From NCBI GenBank assembly GCA_028279945.1, contig JANQMT010000006.1:33266-97265 (forward strand): a stretch of 64,000 nucleotides of DNA. The letters are read 5' to 3'. Source of the DNA: JAKSCF01 sp028279945 (lineage in GTDB: Bacteria; Bacillota; Clostridia; Peptostreptococcales; JAAYPU01). Under the pieces are notes generated by a model that was not told the DNA's origin, ran no database searches, and saw only the letters and a list, made by a program, of their open reading frames with translations. The position numbers were made by a program, and so were the translations under genes. Below, one piece after another: positions 52,613 to 60,724 of this stretch; position 1 is the first letter of the stretch, and every line of letters begins with the position of its first letter.

Positions 52613-53938
52613 TTATCTAATCATGTTGTCAACAGAATCCAGAACGTTATCCATGATTTTCATTGCTTCTCTTAACTCTTCTTCGGTTATGATAAGAGGT
52701 GGAGAGACAGCAAGCATGTTATTCATTTTATACGTTACAAAGCCTTCTGATTTGAGCATACCAATGATTTTTGCCATTGTACCGTCTGGGTCTTGACCGA
52801 AAGGAACCATAGGCTCTTTTGTTTCTTTGTCTTTTACAAGTTCAATCATACTGAATAGGCCAACGTATCTTACATCACCTACGCAGGCATGTTTTTCCTT
52901 GATTTCTTCAAGAATTTCACCAAGTACGCCGCTTAATTGATTGACATTATCGAAAATGTTTTCTTCGATATAAGCATCGATGGTGGCGATAGCTGCAGCA
53001 CATCCCAGTGGATGACCATTGTAAGTAAGGCCGCATCCTAAGATGTTTTCATCAAAATGCTTAGCAATTTTATCACTAACGATAACGCCGCCTAGAGGTG
53101 CATATCCGCAAGTAGAACCTTTAGCAAAAGTAATTAGGTCAGGCTTACCATTATAGTTTTCAAATGCAAACATTGTACCTGTTCTTCCAAATCCAGCCAT
53201 TACTTCGTCAAAAACCATTAGGATACCATACTTGTCACAGATTTCTCTAACGCCTTCATAATATCCTTTAGGAGGTATCAAGACACCGTTACTTCCTACG
53301 ACTGTTTCAAAGAAGATAGCAGCAACTTTATCAGTACCTTCATAAATGATTTGGTTTTCAAGTATTTCTAAGTAATAAGCTGCAACGTCTGCTTCAGATT
53401 CGAATTTAACTTGCTTAGGCGCTCTATATGCATAAGGACCTTCAAATTTAATGAATCCTGGTATTCCCGGCTCAGCATATTGTCTTCTGGCTTCACCGGT
53501 TAAGTTTGCTGCGCCGTAAGTCGCACCATGATAGGATCTGTATGCGGAGAAGATTTTATTTCTTCCAGTGTACATTCTTGCCATTTTGATAGCATTTTCA
53601 TTAGCTTCTGCGCCGGCATTTGTGAAGAATACTTTTGACATATAATCCGGAGCCAATTCAACCAATTTCTTAGCAGCTTCAGAACGAACGTCACATGCAT
53701 ATGAAGGTGCAATGAAAGCAAGTTTTTCTGCTTGATCTTTTATAGCTTGGATAACTTTTTTATGGCCATGTCCAAGGTTCATGTTAACCAATTGAGCAGA
53801 CATGTCATAGAATCGTTTGCCTTCTTCATTCCAAAGGTAGATACCTTCGGCTTTAGTAATAACTTCTGGTTTTAAACCTGATTGCTTGTTCCAAGAATGC
53901 AGGTTGTATTTTAAGTCCATTTCTCTTATTTTAGACAT
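52613..53938 (-). CDS. Class III aminotransferase, taurine/beta-alanine-pyruvate type (441 aa)
   Basis: The ATG at 53938 has GGAGG 9 nt upstream; an ATG at 53947 overlaps that site. Motifs: YDMSAQLVNMNLGHGHKKVI, FFTNAGAEANENAIKMARMY, AYRSYHGATYGA and the PLP lysine region LITFAKGSTCGYAPLGGVIV. VFDEVMAGFGRTG gives the cofactor Asp. Class III enzymes move terminal amines such as taurine, beta-alanine, GABA or putrescine to a keto acid. The upstream gene encodes an aldehyde dehydrogenase, so the product is oxidised onward. Choice of substrate is not fixed; both taurine and beta-alanine fit. Confidence 0.85.
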   Translation of the reverse strand: MSKIREMDLKYNLHSWNKQSGLKPEVITKAEGIYLWNEEGKRFYDMSAQLVNMNLGHGHKKVIQAIKDQAEKLAFIAPSYACDVRSEAAKKLVELAPDYMSKVFFTNAGAEANENAIKMARMYTGRNKIFSAYRSYHGATYGAANLTGEARRQYAEPGIPGFIKFEGPYAYRAPKQVKFESEADVAAYYLEILENQIIYEGTDKVAAIFFETVVGSNGVLIPPKGYYEGVREICDKYGILMVFDEVMAGFGRTGTMFAFENYNGKPDLITFAKGSTCGYAPLGGVIVSDKIAKHFDENILGCGLTYNGHPLGCAAAIATIDAYIEENIFDNVNQLSGVLGEILEEIKEKHACVGDVRYVGLFSMIELVKDKETKEPMVPFGQDPDGTMAKIIGMLKSEGFVTYKMNNMLAVSPPLIITEEELREAMKIMDNVLDSVDNMIR

Positions 53939-53983
53939 AATTAACATCCTCCAATAATCATTTTTGTAATGAATTGATATAAA

Positions 53984-55393
53984 TTACTTATTGAACTCAA
54001 CAACTGCTGCTGGGAATAATTCTTCATCTGTAGGTTGAGTAGACTCGATTGGATAAGAAACCCAAGTTGTATTGAGGAGATCTTTCCAAGTTACGTTATG
54101 AGATACACTGTTATTACCCCAAGTACCGCAGCCAAGAGTCATTGACATTGGCATACCGTTTGTCCAAGCACCACTGTTAGCCAAGCATTGAGGTTGGTTA
54201 ACCATGATTCTTGCAGCTTTTATTCTATCTGCTAATTGAAGTACTCTATAGTCATACTTAGTATGGATACCGCAAGAGTGTCCTTGGCCCATAAATTCAA
54301 GGATAGCGTCTAGTTTATCAAGAGCATCTTCAAAGTCTGTATATTTGTGAAGTGTTGTGATAACCGATAATTTTTCAGCAGAGAATCTGTGATTTTCGCC
54401 GATGCCATCTTCTTCAACTACGATGAATTTTGTTCCTGCCGGAAGGGTTAAACCTGCAACCTCAGCAATTTTTTCAACAGATTGAGCTACGATGTGTCTG
54501 TTTAATGTATGTCCGTCCGGCCATACACCATCTCTAAGTTGCGCTTTTTCAGGTGAATCATTAGAAATGAAGTATCCACCTTGCTTTTTCAGTGCTTCAA
54601 CAAAATCATCATATACTTTTTCATCTATGATTAAGTTGTTTTCTGTAGAACAGCTCGTAGCATGATCAAAAGTTTTAGATCTCATAACCATGTCTGCCAC
54701 CGTATCTAAGTTTGTAGAACCATCAATGATAACAGAAGCGTTACCGGTTCCAACACCGATAGTAGGTGTTCCGGAGCTGTAAGCAGCTTTAACCATAGGC
54801 GTACCGCCGGTTGCAAGTACCATATCGACTTGCTTCATTAATTCACCACTTACTTCAACACTTACATATTCAGGATCGATACCGATTACTAAATCTTCAG
54901 GAGCACCATACTTTTTCAAAGTAGCTCTGATAGCATCTCCTGCTACTTTATTTGTATTTTTTGCTTTTGGATGTGGTGCTAAGATGATAGCATTTCTACC
55001 TTTGATAGCTGAAATAGCTTTGCAGAAAGGCGTTGCTTCACCATTTGTTACAGGGATTAAAGCACCAACGACGCCTACAGGCTTACCCAGCTTAATAAGA
55101 CCAAGGGCTTCGTTTCTTTCAATAACGCCTACAGATTTTTCATTTTTCATATCTCTGTAAGTACCTTTGATTTTAGTCATCATTTTACCAAATTTGTGAT
55201 CAACTAAACCCATACCGGATTCTTCAACTAGCATTTTAGATAAGTCCGTAGCGAATTCTTTTTTTGTACCATTATAAGCAATAGCGGCACACAATTCATC
55301 TACCTGCTCTTGTGAAAAATTTTCAGCAATCCCTTGAGCTTTCTTAGCTCTTTCAACTAAAGTTGCTACATATTCAGCAGCGTTCATAGACAT
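53984..55393 (-). CDS. Acylating-type aldehyde dehydrogenase, sulfoacetaldehyde dehydrogenase-like (469 aa)
   Basis: AAGGAGG with 8-nt spacing leads to ATG 55393. The catalytic Cys lies in FDHATSCSTENNLIIDE, preceded by GTPTIGVGTGNASVIID with the cofactor-binding loop. The C-terminal GCGTWGNNSVSHNVTWKDLL to NTTWVSYPI resembles CoA-acylating sulfoacetaldehyde dehydrogenase (SauS). It should convert the aldehyde made by the adjacent aminotransferase to a CoA ester or acid. It is the first gene after a sigma-54-type promoter. Confidence 0.82.
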   Translation of the reverse strand: MSMNAAEYVATLVERAKKAQGIAENFSQEQVDELCAAIAYNGTKKEFATDLSKMLVEESGMGLVDHKFGKMMTKIKGTYRDMKNEKSVGVIERNEALGLIKLGKPVGVVGALIPVTNGEATPFCKAISAIKGRNAIILAPHPKAKNTNKVAGDAIRATLKKYGAPEDLVIGIDPEYVSVEVSGELMKQVDMVLATGGTPMVKAAYSSGTPTIGVGTGNASVIIDGSTNLDTVADMVMRSKTFDHATSCSTENNLIIDEKVYDDFVEALKKQGGYFISNDSPEKAQLRDGVWPDGHTLNRHIVAQSVEKIAEVAGLTLPAGTKFIVVEEDGIGENHRFSAEKLSVITTLHKYTDFEDALDKLDAILEFMGQGHSCGIHTKYDYRVLQLADRIKAARIMVNQPQCLANSGAWTNGMPMSMTLGCGTWGNNSVSHNVTWKDLLNTTWVSYPIESTQPTDEELFPAAVVEFNK

Positions 55394-55472
55394 GTTAACA
55401 TCCTCCTTTTATGTGTAGGCGGCTTATACCACCTAATTTAAATTATTGTTATTGAATATGCTAAACCATTAA

Positions 55473-55488
55473 TGCAAAAATTATACCA
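55473..55488 (-). promoter_or_regulatory. Sigma-54 (-24/-12) promoter for the aldehyde dehydrogenase operon
   Basis: On the minus strand 55488 to 55473 reads TGGTATAATTTTTGCA. It fits the consensus TGG-N10-GC spacing (GG at -24, GC at -12) and lies about 80 nt upstream of the ATG at 55393. The adjacent gene encodes a sigma-54-dependent activator. This is a pattern match and has no transcript data. Confidence 0.8.
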
Positions 55489-55551
55489 AAAAGTACAAAC
55501 TGTGAATTTTAAATGAAATTCAATAAAAATGAACGGTTGGGCATGGACGAG

Positions 55552-55571
55552 TAGATTCTAAAATGAATCTA
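55552..55571. promoter_or_regulatory. Candidate activator-binding palindrome
   Basis: TAGATTC (55552-55558) and GAATCTA (55565-55571) are perfect inverted repeats around TAAAAT. It sits about 65-100 bp upstream of the -24/-12 promoter, the usual distance for a sigma-54 activator site. Confidence 0.55.
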
Positions 55572-55649
55572 AAAAAAGGAGTATACAGGTGATTTTATAG
55601 TATATATGGTTTATAATATGTAAAAATTACGTATAATCAACCCAAAAGG

Positions 55650-55684
55650 CAAAAAAAAGAGTTTGATTCACGGATGAATCAAAC
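55650..55684 (-). terminator. Terminator of the sigma-54 activator gene
   Basis: GTTTGATTCA (55661-55670) and TGAATCAAAC (55675-55684) form a perfect 10-bp stem; on the minus strand TCTTTTTTTTGCC follows. It lies just after the activator gene stop at 55689. Confidence 0.85.
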
Positions 55685-55688
55685 GATA

Positions 55689-57101
55689 CTATTTTGCATC
55701 TATGCCATAACGCTGCATTTTACGTACGATGGTAGGCTGGCTGACACCAAGGGCTTTAGCGATTTGACGGGTTGTCTTATATTTCTCTGCAGCATTTTTT
55801 ATAATTTGCTTTTCTGTTTCATCTAATGCCTTCTTTAGATTCATAATAGGAGATAAGGTGATTTCACCACCAGGGCTTCTGGTATTTTCAAATATATAGG
55901 AAGGTAAATTATCTGGAAGTATGATGGTTCCTTTTGTGGTGATGATGAGTCTCTCTATAATATTTTCCAATTCTCTGACGTTACCGGGCCAGTGGTATTT
56001 AATAAGCATAGCAATGGTATTGGGATCTATTCTTTTTTTCTCATTAAACTTCTTATTATATTTTTGCAGAAAATGTCTTACCATAGGAATGATATCTTCT
56101 TGTCTTTCTCTAAGAGGCGGTATATTAATAGGAACAACGTAAAGACGGTAGTATAAATCTTCTCTGAATTTCCCCTCGTTAACCATGGATTGAAGATCTT
56201 TATTGGTAGCTGCTATAATTCTAACGTTAACAGAAATGGTATCGACACTTCCAACACGTTGTATTTCTTTGTCTTGAATAACTTGAAGAATTTTGACTTG
56301 TAAGTGCAGAGGCAATTCAGCAATTTCATCTAAAAAGATAGTACCGTCTTGAGCCATTTCAAAGAGGCCTTTTTTTCCGTCTTTTCTGGACCCTGTAAAA
56401 GCACCGGGTTCATATCCGAACAATTCGGATTCTAATAGATTGTCGGGGATGGCGCCGCAGTTAACTTTAACAAAGGGGTGATTTTTGCGTTTACCGGTTT
56501 CGTGAAGGAGCTTAGCCACAACCCCTTTTCCCACACCGGATTCGCCTGTAATCAACACTGTAGAATCAATTTGTGCTAACCTTTTAGCCAATTGTATCAC
56601 ATTATACATGGTAGGGCTGTTGGCAATGATATCACCAAAAAATACTCTCTTCTGGGATTTTAATTCATCCAAAGCCGTTTGCACATCTTCTATTCTATTC
56701 TTTAATTGAATAAGCTCTGTAATATCTCTAGACGTACTGATGATTTTTTTAATCTTTTTATTTTCATCAAAGATAGGCGTACCTGTTGTTAACAGTTTCT
56801 TTCCTTCTACATTACTATGGAGGATACTAACGGATTTTTTCTTTTCCATGGCAAGTTTAGCAACAGAAGGAGAAAAAATACCCGAGCTTTCTAATTCCTC
56901 AACGTTTTTACCTAATATGTCCTCTCTTTTTACATGATACAATTCTTCTGTAGATTTATTAAGCCACAGTGTATTTCCTGCACCATCATCGATAATAATG
57001 GCGTCTTGGATATAATCCAGAATGCTCATGAGTTCTTCCATGGAGGTATCGGATATGAATTTATCTATGAATGAGCTTGTCAGCGTCTCGTTTTTTTTCA
57101 T
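55689..57101 (-). CDS. PAS-domain sigma-54-dependent activator (470 aa)
   Basis: A PAS domain covers about residues 18-135 (IIDDGAGNTLWLNKSTEELY, IISTSRDITELIQ). The AAA+ domain has Walker A GESGVGKG, EPGAFTGSRKDGKKGLFE in the sigma-54 contact loop (GAFTGS rather than GAFTGA), Walker B TIFLDEIAEL and NVRIIAATNKDLQ. A Fis-type helix-turn-helix ends the protein (TTRQIAKALGVSQPTIVRKM). It most likely activates the aldehyde dehydrogenase/aminotransferase operon directly downstream. The ligand sensed by PAS is unknown. AGGAGGC precedes the ATG. Confidence 0.92.
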   Translation of the reverse strand: MKKNETLTSSFIDKFISDTSMEELMSILDYIQDAIIIDDGAGNTLWLNKSTEELYHVKREDILGKNVEELESSGIFSPSVAKLAMEKKKSVSILHSNVEGKKLLTTGTPIFDENKKIKKIISTSRDITELIQLKNRIEDVQTALDELKSQKRVFFGDIIANSPTMYNVIQLAKRLAQIDSTVLITGESGVGKGVVAKLLHETGKRKNHPFVKVNCGAIPDNLLESELFGYEPGAFTGSRKDGKKGLFEMAQDGTIFLDEIAELPLHLQVKILQVIQDKEIQRVGSVDTISVNVRIIAATNKDLQSMVNEGKFREDLYYRLYVVPINIPPLRERQEDIIPMVRHFLQKYNKKFNEKKRIDPNTIAMLIKYHWPGNVRELENIIERLIITTKGTIILPDNLPSYIFENTRSPGGEITLSPIMNLKKALDETEKQIIKNAAEKYKTTRQIAKALGVSQPTIVRKMQRYGIDAK

Positions 57102-57271
57102 TAACTACAGTGCCTCCTCACCTAAGCTGCTATTTGTATGAGAACACGCTAAATCATGTATTTTCTCCAGCTAGGCTTTCATAAATTTGCTTACATTGTA
57201 TCTGAATAATCATTAGTATTCAAGGAAGATAAAAAAATATCCAAAAAAATAAATAAAAATGCTAATGTTAC

Positions 57272-57299
57272 TTTACATCCATGGGTATAATGATATAAT
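57272..57299 (+). promoter_or_regulatory. Sigma-A promoter of tig
   Basis: TTTACA (57272-57277) and TATAAT (57294-57299) are separated by 16 nt. The expected start of transcription is near 57306, about 100 nt upstream of the tig ATG. Confidence 0.7.
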
Positions 57300-57322
57300 T
57301 AATGTGTTATACTGCAAAACGA

Positions 57323-57350
57323 TAAGACCAATGGATATCCATTGGTCTTA
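57323..57350. promoter_or_regulatory. Perfect 28-nt palindrome in the tig leader
   Basis: TAAGACCAATGGAT (57323-57336) is followed directly by its reverse complement ATCCATTGGTCTTA (57337-57350). It lies about 17 nt after the predicted transcription start and about 50 nt before the ATG, so it may be a repressor site or an RNA hairpin. It has no U-run and is not an ordinary terminator. Confidence 0.7.
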
Positions 57351-57402
57351 AAAATGTACTCAATGAGTTAAGATATATAACGCGTTCTAGGAGGATAATG
57401 TA

Positions 57403-58689
57403 ATGAAATCAAGTTATGCTTTTGAAAAAAAAGAAAAAAACGATGTAGAGTTTAAGATGGAAATAGGAGCAGAAAAATTTGAAGAAGCTGTAAAAAAGGC
57501 TTATCAAAAAACAAAACATAAATATACTGCCGATGGATTCAGAAAAGGAAAGGTTCCTAAAAAAATTCTAGAAATGAAATATGGTGAAGGCATCTTTTAT
57601 GACGATGCCATTAATATATTGTTCCCCGAAGAATATACAGCTGCCATCGAAGAGTTAGAATTAGATCCTGTGGATAGACCGTCTATAGACTTAGAGCAGA
57701 TTGGAAAAAACGAAAATTTAATTCTTAAAGTTACCGTAACTGTAAAGCCTGAAATTACTTTAGGGGATTATAAAGGTATAGAAGCAAAAAAAGTTGAGTA
57801 TAATGTTACAGACGAGGATGTTGATCAAGAGATTCAATCTATGCAGGAAAGAAACTCACGTTTGATTCAAGTTGACAGAGAAGTTAAAGACGGTGACTCG
57901 GTAACCATAGATTACGAAGGTTATGTTGGTGACGAACAATTTGAAGGCGGCACAGCTGAAAATCAAGTATTAGTAATTGGATCCGGCAGCTTTGTTCCCG
58001 GTTTTGAAGAGCAATTAATTGGACATAAAGCCGGAGATGATGTAGAAGTGAAAGTGACGTTCCCAGAAGAATATCATGAGAATTTAGCGGGAAAAGATGC
58101 AGTCTTTAAAGTGACCATCAAAGAAGTTCAAGAAAAAGAGATGCCGGAATTAGATGATGAGTTTGCAAAAGATGTCAGTGAATTTGATACACTCGAAGAA
58201 CTAAAAAATGATCTTAAGGAAAAACAGGAAAAAACAAAAAAACAAAAAGCTGAAACAGAACAAAAAACTTTAGTTTTAGATAAGGTTCTTGAAACCACTG
58301 AAGTAGATGTTCCGGATGTTATGATAGAAGATCAAGTGGATGAAATGATTAGAGAATTTGAATTCCAACTTCAATACCAAGGATTAAATCTTGATTCATA
58401 TCTAAAATATCTTAACAAAGAAAAAAGTGACTTAAGAGAAGATATGAAAAAAGATGCTGAGAAAAAAGTTAAATCACGTTTGGCATTAGAAGCAGTTTCA
58501 AAACAAGAAAATATTGAAGTTTCAGATGAAGATGTCGAAACAGAAATTAAAAGATTTGCTGATGAATATAAAACAGAAGTAGAAGAGTTTAAAAAATCTC
58601 TAAAAGCAGAAAACTATGATTACATTAAGAAAGATTTAAAAATCACTAAAACTATGGAATTCCTAGTTAACAATGCCAAGCTTTCATAA
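57403..58689 (+). CDS. tig: Trigger factor (428 aa)
   Basis: The N-terminal ribosome-binding domain has DGFRKGKVPKKILEMKYGEG. The FKBP-like domain (about residues 160-245) has GDSVTIDYEGYVGDEQFEGG and VIGSGSFVPGFEEQLIGHKA. The C-terminal helical arm ends at residue 428. It is a ribosome-associated chaperone for nascent proteins. AGGAGG precedes the ATG. It is the first gene of the tig-clpP-clpX group, with 23 nt to clpP. Confidence 0.95.
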   Translation: MKSSYAFEKKEKNDVEFKMEIGAEKFEEAVKKAYQKTKHKYTADGFRKGKVPKKILEMKYGEGIFYDDAINILFPEEYTAAIEELELDPVDRPSIDLEQIGKNENLILKVTVTVKPEITLGDYKGIEAKKVEYNVTDEDVDQEIQSMQERNSRLIQVDREVKDGDSVTIDYEGYVGDEQFEGGTAENQVLVIGSGSFVPGFEEQLIGHKAGDDVEVKVTFPEEYHENLAGKDAVFKVTIKEVQEKEMPELDDEFAKDVSEFDTLEELKNDLKEKQEKTKKQKAETEQKTLVLDKVLETTEVDVPDVMIEDQVDEMIREFEFQLQYQGLNLDSYLKYLNKEKSDLREDMKKDAEKKVKSRLALEAVSKQENIEVSDEDVETEIKRFADEYKTEVEEFKKSLKAENYDYIKKDLKITKTMEFLVNNAKLS

Positions 58690-58712
58690 TTATACATGAG
58701 GAGGAATGAATT

Positions 58713-59297
58713 ATGTCGCTTATTCCTATGGTAGTAGAGCAGACTAATAGAGGAGAAAGATCATACGATATCTATTCAAGATTATTAAAAGATAGAGTTA
58801 TATTTCTTGGTGAGGAAATAAATGATCATACAGCCAGTTTAGTCGTAGCACAGCTTTTATTTTTAGAGTCTGAAGATCCAGACAAGGATATAATGGTATA
58901 TATTAACAGTCCTGGAGGTTCTGTAACAGCAGGAATGGCTATATATGATACGATGCAGCATATTAAACCGGATGTGTCCACTACTTGTATTGGAATGGCA
59001 GCCAGTATGGGTGCTTTTCTGCTTACGGCGGGAGCAAAAGGAAAAAGATTTGCTTTACCCAATTCTGAAATTATGATTCACCAGCCTTTAGGCGGTGCAC
59101 GCGGGCAAGTTGAGGACATTAGAATCCATACTGAAAGATTATTAAAAATAAGAGAAAGTATTAACTCGATTATAAGCGAAAAAACTGGTCAGCCCATGGA
59201 AAAAGTAGCTAAGGATACAGATAGAGATAATTTTATGACTGCTACAGAAGCTGTTGAATATGGTATAATAGATAAAGTTATAGTGCCTAGAAAATAA
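58713..59297 (+). CDS. clpP: ATP-dependent Clp protease proteolytic subunit (194 aa)
   Basis: The catalytic triad is Ser98 in [11 protein letters not shown], His123 in [11 protein letters not shown] and Asp172 in [19 protein letters not shown] is the oxyanion loop. It forms the tetradecameric serine protease used with ClpX. Length is typical. GAGGAG precedes the ATG and the gene lies between tig and clpX. Confidence 0.97.
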   Translation: MSLIPMVVEQTNRGERSYDIYSRLLKDRVIFLGEEINDHTASLVVAQLLFLESEDPDKDIMVYINSPGGSVTAGMAIYDTMQHIKPDVSTTCIGMAASMGAFLLTAGAKGKRFALPNSEIMIHQPLGGARGQVEDIRIHTERLLKIRESINSIISEKTGQPMEKVAKDTDRDNFMTATEAVEYGIIDKVIVPRK

Positions 59298-59314
59298 ACT
59301 ATTGAGGTGAACAG

Positions 59315-60577
59315 ATGTCCAGATTTGATGACAAAAAACAGTTAAAATGCTCTTTTTGCGGGAAATCTCAAGATCAGGTCAAACGGCTGGTTGCTGGACC
59401 TAGCGTTTATATTTGCGATGAGTGTATAGAATTGTGTCAAGAAATAATAAGCGAAGAAACAGGGTCAATTAACAACCAATATTCAGAGAAATTACCTAAG
59501 CCAAAAGAAATATTTGATATTCTTGAAGAGTATGTAATTGAACAAGATGATGCAAAAAAAGGATTAGCTGTAGCAGTATATAATCACTATAAACGTATTA
59601 ATAATATCAATAACAAAAGTGATGTAGAGATCCAAAAGAGTAATATTGTCATGATTGGACCTACAGGTTCAGGAAAGACATTATTGGCTCAAACCTTGGC
59701 AAAAATATTGAATGTTCCTTTTGCAATAGCCGATGCGACGGCGTTGACAGAAGCAGGATATGTTGGCGAAGATGTAGAGAATATATTACTTAAATTAATT
59801 CAAGCAGCAGATTATGATATTGAGCGTGCCCAAAAAGGCATCATATATGTGGATGAAATAGATAAAATAGCAAGAAAAACAGATAATCCTTCTATTACCA
59901 GAGATGTTAGTGGAGAAGGTGTTCAGCAAGCGCTGTTGAAGATTTTAGAAGGAACTGTTGCCAGTGTACCGCCACAAGGTGGAAGAAAACATCCACACCA
60001 AGAATTTATTCAAATCGATACAACAGATATTTTATTTATCTGTGGAGGCGCATTTGATGGTTTGGAAAAAATTATTCAGAGAAGAATTGGCGAAAAAACC
60101 ATTGGATTCAACTCAGATTTAAAGAGTTCAAAAATTGAAACCAGTGAATTGATTAGCCAAGTGCAGCCAGAAGACTTGCTTAAATATGGTTTGATTCCAG
60201 AATTTATTGGAAGACTTCCGGTTATTATCACACTGTCTGTACTAGGAAAAGAAGCCTTGGTTCGTATATTAAGAGAACCTAAAAATGCCTTGGTTAAGCA
60301 ATATAAAAAGCTCTTTGAAATGGATGATGTAGAGTTAGAGATAGAAGAAGAAGCTCTGTATGCCATTACTGAAAAAGCTGTTTCTAAAAAAACAGGGGCC
60401 AGAGGTTTAAGAAGTATTATTGAAAATGTGATGACAGATATCATGTATGAAATTCCATCACGAAATGATATAAAGAAGTGTATTATAACAAAAGAAACCA
60501 TTACAAACAATAATATGCCAACTTTGGTATTGGAAGATTCTAAAAAAAGAAGTAAAAATCAAGAATCTGCATCTTGA
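59315..60577 (+). CDS. clpX: ATP-dependent protease ATPase subunit ClpX (420 aa)
   Basis: The N-terminal zinc finger has [10 protein letters not shown] and CDECIELC. Walker A is GPTGSGKT, Walker B is [11 protein letters not shown] and the pore loop region is AGYVGEDVE. ClpX unfolds substrates and passes them to ClpP. The length and order after clpP are normal. GAGGTG precedes the ATG. Confidence 0.97.
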   Translation: MSRFDDKKQLKCSFCGKSQDQVKRLVAGPSVYICDECIELCQEIISEETGSINNQYSEKLPKPKEIFDILEEYVIEQDDAKKGLAVAVYNHYKRINNINNKSDVEIQKSNIVMIGPTGSGKTLLAQTLAKILNVPFAIADATALTEAGYVGEDVENILLKLIQAADYDIERAQKGIIYVDEIDKIARKTDNPSITRDVSGEGVQQALLKILEGTVASVPPQGGRKHPHQEFIQIDTTDILFICGGAFDGLEKIIQRRIGEKTIGFNSDLKSSKIETSELISQVQPEDLLKYGLIPEFIGRLPVIITLSVLGKEALVRILREPKNALVKQYKKLFEMDDVELEIEEEALYAITEKAVSKKTGARGLRSIIENVMTDIMYEIPSRNDIKKCIITKETITNNNMPTLVLEDSKKRSKNQESAS

Positions 60578-60578
60578 C

Positions 60579-60604
60579 GGACGGCTTTGCCGCCTTTTTT
60601 TTTT
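60579..60604 (+). terminator. Terminator after clpX
   Basis: CGGC (60582-60585) and GCCG (60589-60592) pair, extended by GG and CC with one bulged A, followed by a run of ten T. It ends the tig-clpP-clpX transcript. Confidence 0.85.
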
Positions 60605-60623
60605 AAAAGATGTTGGCAAATAA

Positions 60624-60651
60624 TTGAAAAAATTTTTTAATTCATTATAAT
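60624..60651 (+). promoter_or_regulatory. Sigma-A promoter of lon
   Basis: TTGAAA (60624-60629) and TATAAT (60646-60651) are 16 nt apart, about 75 nt upstream of the lon start. Confidence 0.75.
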
Positions 60652-60724
60652 ACAGTATAAAAGTATATTAAGACAGTGATTACAGCAAAATAAAAGTAGG
60701 ATTCTTCAGCAAGGAGTGAATATA

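Larger units (their letters stand above)
57102..57402. other. Intergenic region between the activator gene and tig
   Basis: The 301-nt region divides two divergent units. Its right part holds the tig promoter and a perfect palindrome, each listed separately. The left part must hold the activator promoter, but no clear -35/-10 pair was identified. Confidence 0.5.
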
